Source: Martinezella tropici (GTDB taxonomy: Bacteria; Pseudomonadota; Alphaproteobacteria; Rhizobiales; Rhizobiaceae). Taken from it: a stretch of DNA of 64,000 nucleotides. Location of the stretch: positions 240,726 to 304,725 of the forward strand of contig NZ_QMKK01000035.1 in assembly GCF_003287875.1 (NCBI RefSeq), read 5' to 3'. The notes beneath the pieces were generated by a model. That model was given only the letters and a program-made list of their open reading frames with translations. It was not told the origin of the DNA and made no database searches. Of the stretch, positions 1 to 10,661 are shown piece after piece. Each line of letters starts with the position of its first letter. The stretch's first letter is position 1. The translations under genes and the position numbers were made by a program.

Positions 1-541
1 TCTGCGGCACGCCGGCGGCAGGCTCATCCAGCAGCAGCACCTTCGGCTTCAGGGCCATGGCGACGGCAATTTCCAGAAGCCGCTGCTGGCCGTAGGCAAT
101 CTCGCTGACCTTGCGATGCGCGAGTGCCACAAGCCCGAGCGTGCCGAGTAACTCCTCCGTCTCGGCCATGACATCGCGCATGGAAAGGAAATTACCGAAC
201 ATGCGACCGGAGCGCCCTGTCCGCTGCAGCACCGCCATGCCGACATGCTCGGCCGGCGTCATATCCTGAAACAGCCTGGTCACCTGGAACGAACGCACCA
301 GCCCGCGCCTCACCCGGCCGATGGCCTCGATCTTATTGACGTTCTGGCCGGCGATGCGCACCTCACCGGAATCCGCCTGCAGATTACCCGTGACGAGATT
401 GACGAAGCTGGTCTTGCCGGCGCCATTCGGCCCGATCAAGGCGACGCGATCTCCCGGCGCCATGGATAGGCTGACATTGTTGGTCACCGTCAGCCCGCCG
501 AACGCCTTCTTGAGATTGCTGACTTCGAAAATAGCGCTCAT
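1..541 (-). CDS. pcaW: Branched-chain-type ABC transporter ATPase (LivG-like, PcaW), 3' end outside window
   Basis: About 180 N-terminal residues are visible; the 3' end runs off base 1. It reads as a LivG-type ATPase: Walker A GPNGAGKT near residues 38-45, a Q-loop around VTRLFQ, a signature-like YGQQRLLE, and Walker B VLLLDEPAAG. It would power uptake through the two permeases encoded just upstream. Its ATG (541) overlaps the stop of the preceding permease gene by 4 bp, so the two are translationally coupled. The order binding protein, LivH, LivM, LivG directly behind pcaB matches the Sinorhizobium meliloti pcaMNVWX protocatechuate importer; the symbol rests on that synteny. A second ATPase (pcaX) would be expected beyond the window. 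Confidence 0.85.
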   Translation of the reverse strand, partial: MSAIFEVSNLKKAFGGLTVTNNVSLSMAPGDRVALIGPNGAGKTSFVNLVTGNLQADSGEVRIAGQNVNKIEAIGRVRRGLVRSFQVTRLFQDMTPAEHVGMAVLQRTGRSGRMFGNFLSMRDVMAETEELLGTLGLVALAHRKVSEIAYGQQRLLEIAVAMALKPKVLLLDEPAAGVPQ

Positions 542-1542
542 GCCTGCGCCTCCCTGCGGCGAGCCACATAAGCGGCGGCGGTGCCATAGATGCCCTTCGG
601 CGCGAAAAGAACGACGAGGATCAGCAGTGCGCCGACGATCGTCAGCCAGTGGAATGGATTGGCGGCGGAGACGTAATCCTCGAACAGCATGAAGATCAGC
701 GTGCCGACGAGCGCACCGAACAGCGAACCGGTACCGCCGAGCACGAGCATGACCAGCGCCTCGGCCGATTGCGTGAAAGACAGACTGTCAAGGCCGACGA
801 CCTGCGTCGAGATCGCATTCAGTGCGCCGCCAATGCCGGCAACGGCACCGGAAATCATATACATCTTGATCAGCGCCACTTTTGGCGATGCCCCCATGGC
901 GCGGATGCGTAAAGGATCCTGGCGGATACCGCGGCAGAGCATGCCGAAGGGCGAACGCACGAGAAAGCGCAAAAGCACGAGCACGATCAGCAGCAGCGCA
1001 ACGCCATAGAAGTAGGCCGTATGCCCGTAAAGATCGAATTCGAAAACACCGAACAGCGGATCTGCTGAAATGCCCGACAATCCGTCGCTGCCGCCCGTCC
1101 AGCCCGATGCCTTGTTGGCGAATTCGTGGAAGAGATAGACCAGCGCGATCGACAGTACGAGTTGCGGCAGGCCATTAGCTCTCAAAATGACGATGGAGCA
1201 GATCAACCCGGCAACCGCGCCGCCGGCGATTCCGGCAAGCGTCATCAGCAAGGGATCGTTGATGCCGTAATGGGCCGATGCAATGCCCGCTGCATAAGCT
1301 CCCGCACCGAACAGTGCTGCGTGGCCGAGCGTCGCCACGCCGCAATAGCCGGTGACGAGATCGAGCGAGAGGACGAGAAGCGCGATCGCGATCAGCCGCG
1401 TCAGGAGGGCGAGATTATCCGGAAACAGCAGGTAGCCGGCAGCGGCTGTGACGACGATGACCGCAATCGCGATCAAATCCTGCCCAAATGTGCGATGTCT
1501 GGTCACGGTCGGCGCCGCCTCTCTTTCAAGGGTCAAAGCCAT
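538..1542 (-). CDS. pcaV: Branched-chain-type ABC transporter permease (LivM-like, PcaV)
   Basis: A 334-residue polytopic inner-membrane protein of the LivM family. The N-terminal cytoplasmic stretch of about 20 residues is followed by roughly ten hydrophobic segments. The segment with LSLDLVTGYCGVATLGHAA is typical of LivM, and the cytoplasmic coupling loop carries GIRQDPLRIRAMGASP. It should form the translocation pore with the LivH-type partner. It starts one base after the LivH-type stop codon and overlaps the ATPase gene by 4 bp, so all belong to one transcript running away from pcaB. Protocatechuate or a related aromatic acid is the inferred substrate from context; sequence alone cannot separate this from amino-acid uptake. 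Confidence 0.85.
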   Translation of the reverse strand: MALTLEREAAPTVTRHRTFGQDLIAIAVIVVTAAAGYLLFPDNLALLTRLIAIALLVLSLDLVTGYCGVATLGHAALFGAGAYAAGIASAHYGINDPLLMTLAGIAGGAVAGLICSIVILRANGLPQLVLSIALVYLFHEFANKASGWTGGSDGLSGISADPLFGVFEFDLYGHTAYFYGVALLLIVLVLLRFLVRSPFGMLCRGIRQDPLRIRAMGASPKVALIKMYMISGAVAGIGGALNAISTQVVGLDSLSFTQSAEALVMLVLGGTGSLFGALVGTLIFMLFEDYVSAANPFHWLTIVGALLILVVLFAPKGIYGTAAAYVARRREAQA

Positions 1543-1543
1543 G

Positions 1544-2449
1544 TTACTTCATTCTCCCGGCAAAGCCGCGCGGGAAGACGCAGACGATGGCAATGACGGC
1601 CAGATAGAAGAAGAATTCCCCATATTCCGGCATGAGGTAACGGCCTGTTGTATCGATGCAGCCAAGGATGAGGCATGCAAGCAGCGCGCCGGAAATCGAG
1701 CCGGCTCCGCCGACGGAGACGACAACCAAGAAGGTCACCATGTAGCGCAGAGCATAATAGGGCTCGACCGGCAGGAGTTCGGCACCGACCACGCCGCCGA
1801 AAGCGGCAAGCCCGACGGCAATCGCGAAGCTGACTGCATAGACGATTTCCGTCCTGACGCCGAGAGCGGCCGCCATCGCGGCATTATCGACGGAAGCGCG
1901 CAGCTTCACGCCGAAGGAGGTTTTCTCGATCGTATACCACAAGGCCAGGGCGACGATGAGGCCGCAGACGATCGCGAAGATACGATGGGTGCCGATGGTG
2001 CGGAAGCCGAGATCGACGGAGCCCTGCAGGCTGCCCGGCAAGGGGATGGTCTTTAGAGTGGGGCCGAAGACGTAATTGGCAATGCCGATGATGCAGAAGG
2101 TGATGCCGATCGTCATCAGAACTTGCGTCAACTCAGGCGCACCATAAATGCGCCGATAAAGCAGCCGTTCGATCGGGATGGAGATGATGACCGTGCCCAC
2201 CACAGCCAGCAATACGGCCGCACCGTAGCCAAGCCCCAGATCGCGCGCCGCGTAGGAAGCGATGTAGCCGCCGATCATGGCAAAGGCGCCGTGGGCAAGA
2301 TTGACGACGCGCATCAGCCCCATGGTGACGGAAAGGCCGATGGAGATGACGAACAGCACCATGCCGTAAGCGAGGGCATCGACTGCTATGCTGAGCACGG
2401 TTTGCATTGATATCGCTGGTCCGGTTTGTTGTTGCGCGACCGCCGTCAT
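1544..2449 (-). CDS. pcaN: Branched-chain-type ABC transporter permease (LivH-like, PcaN)
   Basis: A 301-residue LivH-family permease with about eight membrane segments. The motif GLSVTMGLMRVVNLAHGAF near residue 40 is the usual LivH signature, and a coupling-helix region lies around residues 180-205 (FGVKLRASVDNAAMAAALG). It lies 45 bp downstream of the periplasmic binding protein gene and one base ahead of the LivM-type gene. By position it is the first permease of the pcaMNVWX-type importer. Function as a protocatechuate permease is inferred from the pca neighbourhood and from the known rhizobial system. Confidence 0.85.
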   Translation of the reverse strand: MTAVAQQQTGPAISMQTVLSIAVDALAYGMVLFVISIGLSVTMGLMRVVNLAHGAFAMIGGYIASYAARDLGLGYGAAVLLAVVGTVIISIPIERLLYRRIYGAPELTQVLMTIGITFCIIGIANYVFGPTLKTIPLPGSLQGSVDLGFRTIGTHRIFAIVCGLIVALALWYTIEKTSFGVKLRASVDNAAMAAALGVRTEIVYAVSFAIAVGLAAFGGVVGAELLPVEPYYALRYMVTFLVVVSVGGAGSISGALLACLILGCIDTTGRYLMPEYGEFFFYLAVIAIVCVFPRGFAGRMK

Positions 2450-2494
2450 CCCCTGAACAGAATCTTCCGATCAGGGGATCAGGTACTGGAGCGC

Positions 2495-3667
2495 TTACTT
2501 CGCGGCGGCAAGGCCGGGATCGCCCTGCTTCTCGAAGGTCTGGATTTCCTTGTTGTAGTATTTGCCGTCATCGCCCTTGGCGACTTCTCGCAGATAGATG
2601 TTCTGCGTGATATGCCGGCTTTCCGGATCGATGGTGACGGGGCCGCGCGGGCTGACCCAGGACAGGCCTTTCACGGCATCGACGGCCTTCTGCGCATCCT
2701 GCTTGCCGCCGGTCGCCTCGATCATCTTGTAGATGACATGCATGCCATCGAAGGCGCCCACGGCGGGGAAGGTCAGCTCGGCCGGATTGCCGATCGCCTT
2801 GTCGGCAGCGGCGACGAAGGCTTTGTTTTCGGGCGAGTCATGCGAAATCGCATAGTGGAAGGTCGTCTGCATGCCGAGCGCGGCATCGCCAAGCGCCGGC
2901 AAATCGGATTCCTGCGTCAGGTCGCCCGGCGCAAAGAGCTTGATGCCGGCAGACTTCAGGCCATTCTCGTTATAGGCCTTGACGAAACCGAGCGTCGTAG
3001 GACCGGAGGGCAGGAACGCGAAAACCCCTTGCGCGCCGGAATCCTTGATGCGCTGCATGATCGGGCTGAAGTCGTTGGTCGAAAGCGGCATGCGGATCGC
3101 CTGCACCACTTCGCCGCCCTGCTTTTTGAAGCCAGCCTTGAAGGCGTTTTCGGCATCGACGCCCGGACCATAATCGCTGACGACGGAGATGACCTTCTTC
3201 ACGCCGGCATCATAGGCAACCTTGGCGATCGGCGTCGAGGTCTGCCAGGTGGTGAAGGATGTGCGCACGACGAGCGGGCTCTTGGTGACGATGGCCGAGG
3301 TCGCCGCATTGAAGATCACCATCGGCACATTGGCCTGCTTGAGGATCGGCGTCACGGCCATCGCATCCGGGGTAAAGTAGAAGCCGGCGAGATACTGGAC
3401 CTTCTCCTTGACGACGAGCTCCTGGGCGAGCGACTTCGATTGGGCGGGATCGGCCGCGGGCAAATCGCGGTAGATCACCTCCACCTCATCATTGCCGACC
3501 TTCTTGCCGTTGACGGCCATATAGGCGTCGATGCCGGCCTTGAAATTCTTGCCCTGCAGCGCGAACGGGCCGGAAAACGGACCGATGACACCAACCTTGA
3601 TGGTATCGGCATAGGCAGCACCGCCAAGAGCAACGGCCGCAATGGCGGCCAAGACAAACCGTTTCAT
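2495..3667 (-). CDS. pcaM: Periplasmic substrate-binding protein of Liv type (PcaM)
   Basis: A 390-residue type I periplasmic binding protein (Peripla_BP_6 family). The ATG at 3667 is chosen over upstream in-frame starts because a GGGAGGAGAG Shine-Dalgarno sequence lies a few bases before it and a good signal peptide follows: a basic N-terminus, hydrophobic core, and likely cleavage after AYA near residue 20. The mature protein opens with TIKVGVIGPFSG, typical of LivJ/K-like proteins that bind aromatic acids. It is the first gene of the importer and is separated from pcaB by 146 bp that hold a candidate PcaQ box and a strong hairpin. The protocatechuate ligand is inferred from context. Confidence 0.85.
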   Translation of the reverse strand: MKRFVLAAIAAVALGGAAYADTIKVGVIGPFSGPFALQGKNFKAGIDAYMAVNGKKVGNDEVEVIYRDLPAADPAQSKSLAQELVVKEKVQYLAGFYFTPDAMAVTPILKQANVPMVIFNAATSAIVTKSPLVVRTSFTTWQTSTPIAKVAYDAGVKKVISVVSDYGPGVDAENAFKAGFKKQGGEVVQAIRMPLSTNDFSPIMQRIKDSGAQGVFAFLPSGPTTLGFVKAYNENGLKSAGIKLFAPGDLTQESDLPALGDAALGMQTTFHYAISHDSPENKAFVAAADKAIGNPAELTFPAVGAFDGMHVIYKMIEATGGKQDAQKAVDAVKGLSWVSPRGPVTIDPESRHITQNIYLREVAKGDDGKYYNKEIQTFEKQGDPGLAAAK

Positions 3668-3724
3668 TTTCTCTCCTCCCGGCAGCCGTCTTTTTGAGCT
3701 GCCCTTGATCATTCAAATTCTGAT

Positions 3725-3755
3725 CATCACCAATTTCTCATGGGAAATGGTGATG
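3725..3755. other. 12-bp stem-loop between pcaB and pcaM
   Basis: CATCACC-A-ATTTC (3725-3737) pairs with GAAAT-GGTGATG (3744-3755), giving a 12-bp stem with one bulged A and the 6-nt loop TCATGG. There is no T-tract on either side, so it is not a classical intrinsic terminator. It lies about 60 bases before the pcaM start and downstream of the candidate PcaQ box. It could be an operator, an mRNA-stabilising or processing hairpin, or an attenuator setting transporter expression relative to pcaDCHGB. Confidence 0.55.
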
Positions 3756-3780
3756 TAAAATGAAATAAAACCTTGCTTCC

Positions 3781-3796
3781 ATACCAATTCAGTTAT
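3781..3796 (-). promoter_or_regulatory. Candidate PcaQ box upstream of pcaM
   Basis: On the minus strand this 16-mer reads ATAAC-TGAATT-GGTAT. It matches the ATAAC-N6-GTTAT dyad seen in front of pcaD at nine of ten arm positions. In Sinorhizobium meliloti, PcaQ activates both pcaDCHGB and the pcaMNVWX transporter through such dyads. The site is about 115 bp upstream of the pcaM start codon, a plausible distance for a LysR activator. It is a match by eye only. Confidence 0.55.
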
Positions 3797-3813
3797 GAAT
3801 GGCGACGAATATC

Positions 3814-4866
3814 CTACTCGGCTGTCGTTCCCAAGCGCTTGATCGAACCGACCAGTTGCAACGCGTGGCGCAACGAAGCTGCCGTTGCCACCACCATAGG
3901 CGGCAATAGCAGCCATTCCAATGTCCAGGCGGCGCCAGAGCGCTCCTGCTCGTGCACGAGTGATTGATGAATGCCCGAAAGCTGGACGGAATTGAAACGG
4001 GCAAGCGTGACCAGCGTTTCGGCAGCGACCGGGTTTTGCTTGTGCGGCATGGCCGAGGAACCGCCGCCGCCGGCAAGCTCGATCTCGTCGCCCGCCTGTG
4101 CCAGAAGTGCTACGTCCTGGCCGATCTTGCCGAGGCTGCCTGATATCATGGAGAATAGCCCCGCCAGTTCGGCAATGCGCCCCCTCTGGCTCTGCCATTG
4201 CGGCTCGTCCGTGAGGCCGAGCGCTTGTGCCAGCGAACTCCTGACTTCCGCCGCATTCGGCCCGAATTTTTCCAACGTACCGGCGGCCCCGCCGAATTGC
4301 AGCGGAAAAGTCTCCTGCGTCAGCCGGTCGCGATACTGATCGAGCGGATGGCGCCATGCCCGCAGCCGATCGGACACGGTGATCGCGATCGCAGCCTGCA
4401 TCCGGGTGTGCCCCATGAGCCTGTTCGATCCAAAGCGCTCATCCAGTTTGGCGAGCGCGGAGGATACGGCAAAGAGACGGTTGCTTAGGATGAAAACCGC
4501 CGCCTTCAGCCGCAGCATCAGGCTGGTGTCGATGACATCCTGGCTGGTGGCACCGAAATGGACATGTTTGCCGGCATCCTCTCCGACCGCCTTGCGCAGC
4601 TGCCGAACAAGATCCGGCACGACGACGCCATCCGATGCCGTTGCCGTCTTCAGCCTTTGTAGATCGGGTTCGAAATCCGCGCAGACCTTAGCGACATGCG
4701 CAGCCATCTCCTGCGGGATCAACCCATGCCGCGCCTCGACCTCGGCAAGCGCCGCTTCGAAAGAGAGCATGGCGCGAATATCTGATTTGGCCGAGAAATA
4801 GGCCGCAATCTCCTCGTCCCCGAGAAGGCCAGACAGGAATGGATGGTCGAAGGGAGAAACGCTCAT
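3814..4866 (-). CDS. pcaB: 3-carboxy-cis,cis-muconate cycloisomerase
   Basis: PcaB, 350 residues, of the fumarase/aspartase superfamily. It cycloisomerises beta-carboxy-cis,cis-muconate to gamma-carboxymuconolactone, the step after ring cleavage. The superfamily signature GGGGSSAMPHKQNP is intact around residue 270, and GATSQDVIDTSLML near residue 105 holds further conserved active-site positions. It starts three bases after the pcaG stop and is last in pcaDCHGB. At 350 residues it matches the short form common in alphaproteobacteria; longer family members reach about 450. Confidence 0.95.
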   Translation of the reverse strand: MSVSPFDHPFLSGLLGDEEIAAYFSAKSDIRAMLSFEAALAEVEARHGLIPQEMAAHVAKVCADFEPDLQRLKTATASDGVVVPDLVRQLRKAVGEDAGKHVHFGATSQDVIDTSLMLRLKAAVFILSNRLFAVSSALAKLDERFGSNRLMGHTRMQAAIAITVSDRLRAWRHPLDQYRDRLTQETFPLQFGGAAGTLEKFGPNAAEVRSSLAQALGLTDEPQWQSQRGRIAELAGLFSMISGSLGKIGQDVALLAQAGDEIELAGGGGSSAMPHKQNPVAAETLVTLARFNSVQLSGIHQSLVHEQERSGAAWTLEWLLLPPMVVATAASLRHALQLVGSIKRLGTTAE

Positions 4867-4869
4867 GGT

Positions 4870-6245
<1,376 letters not shown>

Positions 6246-6650
6246 TCATGCCGCCTGTTCGGCGTCCATCTGTTCGAAAACCTGCTTGGCGATCTTGATC
6301 GCGTGGTTTGCGGCCGGCACACCGGCATAGATCGCCACATGCAGAAGAGCCTCGCAGATATCGTCGCGCGTCGCGCCGGTGTTGCGCGTGGCGCGCACAT
6401 GCATGGCCACCTCGTCATCCTGACCAAGGGCTGCCAGCAGCGCGATCGTCACGATGGAGCGCTCGCGCCGGCTGAGCGTCGGGCGCGACCAGACATGCCC
6501 CCAGGCTGCCTCGGTGATCAGTTCCTGGAAAGGCTGGTCGAAATCGGTCACAGCCTGTTGGGCGCGATCGACATGGCCATCGCCGAGCACAGCGCGGCGT
6601 GTCGCCATGCCCTGCAGATAGCGCTCGGACGGCGCGGTGGGATCATTCAT
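6246..6650 (-). CDS. pcaC: 4-carboxymuconolactone decarboxylase
   Basis: PcaC, 134 residues, of the CMD/AhpD-like fold. It decarboxylates gamma-carboxymuconolactone to beta-ketoadipate enol-lactone. Family features visible are TEAAWGHVWSRPTLSRRERS, the central ALGQDDEVAMHVRATRNTG, and the C-terminal DICEALLHVAIYAGVPAAN. The ATG shares one base with the pcaD stop codon. It is a stand-alone decarboxylase here, not fused to the lactonase as in PcaL proteins of some other bacteria. Confidence 0.95.
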   Translation of the reverse strand: MNDPTAPSERYLQGMATRRAVLGDGHVDRAQQAVTDFDQPFQELITEAAWGHVWSRPTLSRRERSIVTIALLAALGQDDEVAMHVRATRNTGATRDDICEALLHVAIYAGVPAANHAIKIAKQVFEQMDAEQAA

Positions 6651-7456
6651 CAGGCTTGTTCTCCACGCAGGACGACGTCGATGAAGGCACGGATGACTTC
6701 GGTCAACGCCTCGGGTTGTTCGACGCAGGGGATGTGGCCGGCGTCCTTGATCACTTCATAGCGTGCATTCGGAATGAGCTTTGCCGTCGACAGCACCAGC
6801 TCGGGCGGCGTCGAACCGTCCTGATCACCGACGATGCAGATGGTGGGCACGGAGATCTTGGCGGCCGCCTCGGTCAGATCGGCATCGCGAAGCGCCTCGC
6901 AGGTAGCCGCGTAGCCCGCAACCGGCTGGCGGATCAGCATGTTGCAATAGCCGGCATAGGCGAGGTTTTCCGGCCGGCGGAAGGCGGGCGTGAACCAGCG
7001 CTCCATGATGGAATCGACGATGGATTCGATACCATCAGCCTCGACCTTGGCGATGCGGGCATTCCAGCTCTCGGCCGTGCCGATCTTGTGCGCGGTGTCG
7101 CAGAGGATCAACGCCCGCACCAGATCCGGCCGCCGCTGATAGAGCGACTGCGCGATCAGCCCGCCGACCGACAGGCCGCAGATAATGGCATTCTTGACCG
7201 AGAGGAAATCGAGCAGGCCGGCAAGGTCGGTGGCGTGATCCTCGATGGAATAGGGCATCTGACCGAGATCCGAGAGACCATGGCCGCGCTTGTCGTAAAG
7301 CACGATGGCGAAATCGCCGGCCAGACGCACGATCACATCCCGCCAGATCCGGAAATCGGTGCCGAGCGAATTGGCAAAGACAAGAACCGGCTTGTCGGCG
7401 GGGCCGCCAATGATCTGATAATGGATCGTGACGTCGTTGATGCGGGCAAACTGCAC
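6650..7456 (-). CDS. pcaD: 3-oxoadipate enol-lactonase
   Basis: PcaD, 268 residues from a GTG start at 7456, chosen because AGGAGA lies about seven bases upstream and the protein then begins QFARINDVTIHYQ as in the family. It is an alpha/beta hydrolase that opens beta-ketoadipate enol-lactone. The nucleophile elbow GLSVGG holds Ser96; the acid lies in VGDQDGSTP and the base in DAGHIPCVEQPE. First gene of pcaDCHGB, transcribed divergently from pcaQ across 88 bp containing a PcaQ box. A longer open frame upstream exists but crosses the regulatory region and reads as low-complexity basic sequence. Confidence 0.95.
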   Translation of the reverse strand: MQFARINDVTIHYQIIGGPADKPVLVFANSLGTDFRIWRDVIVRLAGDFAIVLYDKRGHGLSDLGQMPYSIEDHATDLAGLLDFLSVKNAIICGLSVGGLIAQSLYQRRPDLVRALILCDTAHKIGTAESWNARIAKVEADGIESIVDSIMERWFTPAFRRPENLAYAGYCNMLIRQPVAGYAATCEALRDADLTEAAAKISVPTICIVGDQDGSTPPELVLSTAKLIPNARYEVIKDAGHIPCVEQPEALTEVIRAFIDVVLRGEQA

Positions 7457-7526
7457 TGGAAATCTCCTCGACCGCGAGATTGGATGTATAATCTGGTTAG
7501 GTAAAATGATATTTCTTTGCTCTACA

Positions 7527-7542
7527 ATAACTCCGGGGTTAT
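7527..7542. promoter_or_regulatory. PcaQ box in pcaD-pcaQ intergenic region
   Basis: The 16-mer ATAACTCCGGGGTTAT is a dyad with arms ATAAC and GTTAT. It fits the ATAACC-N4-GGTTAA type motif described for PcaQ in rhizobia. It ends two bases before the pcaQ GTG and is about 70 bp upstream of the pcaD start. It is well placed to activate pcaD while blocking or autoregulating pcaQ. Confidence 0.8.
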
Positions 7543-7544
7543 GA

Positions 7545-8477
7545 GTGAGCATGCTCGACGCACGCATCAAATTCCGCCATCTGCAGACCTTTGTCGAGGT
7601 TGCGCGCCAGAAAAGCGTGATCAAGGCGGCTGGCCTGCTGAATATCAGCCAGCCGGCGGTGACGAAGACCATCCGCGAGCTGGAAGAAGCGCTTGGTGTC
7701 GCCGTCTTCGAGCGCGACGGGCGCGGCATCCGCATCACCCGCTATGGCGAAGTCTTTCTCCGCCATGCCGGTGCCGCGTTGACAGCACTCCGACAAGGGC
7801 TGGATTCCGTCTCGCAGGAGCGCTCCGGCGAAGCGCCGCCGATCCGGGTCGGCGCGCTGCCGACAGTTTCCACGCGGATCATGCCGCGGGCAATGGACCT
7901 GTTCCTCAAGGAGGAGACCTGGAGCCGCATCAAGATCGTGACAGGCGAAAACGCGGTCCTTCTTGAGCAGTTGCGAGTCGGCGATCTCGATCTCGTCGTC
8001 GGCCGATTGGCAAGCCCCGACAAAATGACCGGCTTTTCCTTCGAGCACCTCTACTCCGAACAGGTCGTCTTCGCCGTCAGGGCCGGCCATCCGCTCCTAT
8101 CGGGCAGGCAGTCGCTGTTTTCGGATCTCAATCGCTATACGGTCCTGCTGCCGACGCGCGGCTCGATCATCCGACCCTTCGTCGAGAGCTTCCTGATCGC
8201 CAACGGCGCCGGCGGATTGCCCAACCAGATCGAGACCGTGTCCGACTCCTTCGGCCGCGCTTTCGTGCGCTCGAACGACGCTATCTGGATCATCTCAGCC
8301 GGCGTCGTTGCCGGCGATGTCGAGGACGGATTATTGGCACTTCTGCCGATCGATACCACCGAGACGAAGGGACCGGTGGGCTTGACCATGCGCACCGACG
8401 CCATCCCCACCCTTCCCTTGTCGATCCTGATGCAGACGATCCGGGAAGCAGCAAGCGAGGTCGCCAAGAAGCTCTGA
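7545..8477 (+). CDS. pcaQ: LysR-type activator of protocatechuate genes (PcaQ)
   Basis: A 310-residue LysR regulator with an N-terminal winged HTH (residues about 10-70: FVEVARQKSVIKAAGLLNIS, then QPAVTKTIRELEEALG) and a C-terminal periplasmic-binding-like effector domain. It is divergent from pcaDCHGB, the hallmark position of PcaQ in Agrobacterium and Sinorhizobium, where beta-carboxymuconate or the lactone is the co-inducer. The start is taken as GTG 7545; an ATG at 7551, two codons in, is a possible alternative. The PcaQ box abuts the start, so autoregulation is likely. The gene ends 7 bp from the convergent pobA stop. Confidence 0.93.
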   Translation: MSMLDARIKFRHLQTFVEVARQKSVIKAAGLLNISQPAVTKTIRELEEALGVAVFERDGRGIRITRYGEVFLRHAGAALTALRQGLDSVSQERSGEAPPIRVGALPTVSTRIMPRAMDLFLKEETWSRIKIVTGENAVLLEQLRVGDLDLVVGRLASPDKMTGFSFEHLYSEQVVFAVRAGHPLLSGRQSLFSDLNRYTVLLPTRGSIIRPFVESFLIANGAGGLPNQIETVSDSFGRAFVRSNDAIWIISAGVVAGDVEDGLLALLPIDTTETKGPVGLTMRTDAIPTLPLSILMQTIREAASEVAKKL

Positions 8478-8484
8478 TGCTCGC

Positions 8485-9709
<1,225 letters not shown>

Positions 9710-9770
9710 TCCGCAATGGACATTTCGGTCATGAAATTGCACAAATCGAACATGGCGAGGGAGGAATGCC

Positions 9771-10658
9771 ATGACGAAGAACGTGCCGACCTATGAACTC
9801 TATGGCGAAAATACCGGCCGAAAGCCGGATTTCTGGCTGCATTGCGAGACAATTCCCTCCCGCAGCAGCCTGCATCACTGGGAAATCCGCCTGCACCGGC
9901 ATGAGAACTTTTTCCAGATCTTGTACATAGATGCCGGATCCGGTGATGCCATCTTTGACGGAATTCCCCATGCCATAACGCCGCCCGCCGTCATCACGGT
10001 GCCGCCTCGCCTCAATCACGGCTTCCGCTTTTCGCGAGATATAGACGGCTTCGTCATCACGGTGCTGATCTCGCACCTCAAAGCTTCGCCGGGCGATCGC
10101 AGCCGGCTGGGCACATGGCTTGCCGATCCGCATCTGACCTTGCTTGACACCCGCGATGAAGACGCAGCCCACGTCGCCAGGACGCTGAGACGGTTGGGGG
10201 AAGAATTTGCGAGCCACCGCAACGGCCGCAACGATCTGCTCGATGCCTATCTGACCTCGGCCTTGCTGCTGACGGCGCGCATCGCTCAGAAAGCCGATGA
10301 TGAATCCAATCCGGGCGACGAAAGCGAGCGCCGCATGGAGATGCTGCAGGGCCTGATCCAGCGCCACTTCCGCTCGCACAAGCCGGCCGCCTTCTATGCC
10401 GAGAGCCTCGGCATCTCACCGGCCCATCTCAGTCGTATCGTGCGCAGCCGGACGGGGCATGGTGCGCACGAGTTAATCACGCGCAAGCTGCTGGACGAAG
10501 CGAAGCGCGAACTGGTCTTCACCTTCGCGACGGTGCAGGAAATCAGCTATCGCCTCGGCTTTGCCGACCCCGCCTATTTCTCCCGCTTCTTCATGAAGCA
10601 GACTGGCCAGACGCCGCGTGCCTGGCGCATCGAGGAGCGGGAGAGGTTGGGAATGTGA
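9771..10658 (+). CDS. pobR: AraC-type regulator of 4-hydroxybenzoate catabolism (PobR)
   Basis: A 295-residue AraC-family regulator. The N-terminal cupin-like sensor (residues about 20-110, HHWEIRLHRHENFFQILYI) binds the effector, presumably 4-hydroxybenzoate. The C-terminal double HTH (about 195-290: YAESLGISPAHLSRIVRS and TVQEISYRLGFADPAYFSRF) binds DNA. GGGAGG sits six bases before the ATG. Its position, divergent from pobA, identifies it as the rhizobial-type PobR. It ends three bases from the convergent pcaR stop. Confidence 0.9.
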   Translation: MTKNVPTYELYGENTGRKPDFWLHCETIPSRSSLHHWEIRLHRHENFFQILYIDAGSGDAIFDGIPHAITPPAVITVPPRLNHGFRFSRDIDGFVITVLISHLKASPGDRSRLGTWLADPHLTLLDTRDEDAAHVARTLRRLGEEFASHRNGRNDLLDAYLTSALLLTARIAQKADDESNPGDESERRMEMLQGLIQRHFRSHKPAAFYAESLGISPAHLSRIVRSRTGHGAHELITRKLLDEAKRELVFTFATVQEISYRLGFADPAYFSRFFMKQTGQTPRAWRIEERERLGM

Positions 10659-10661
10659 TGG

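Noticed and set aside
6650..7738. Longer version of PcaD with about 94 extra N-terminal residues
   Set aside because: The extension covers the PcaQ box and the pcaQ start, while GTG 7456 has a good ribosome site and matches the family start.
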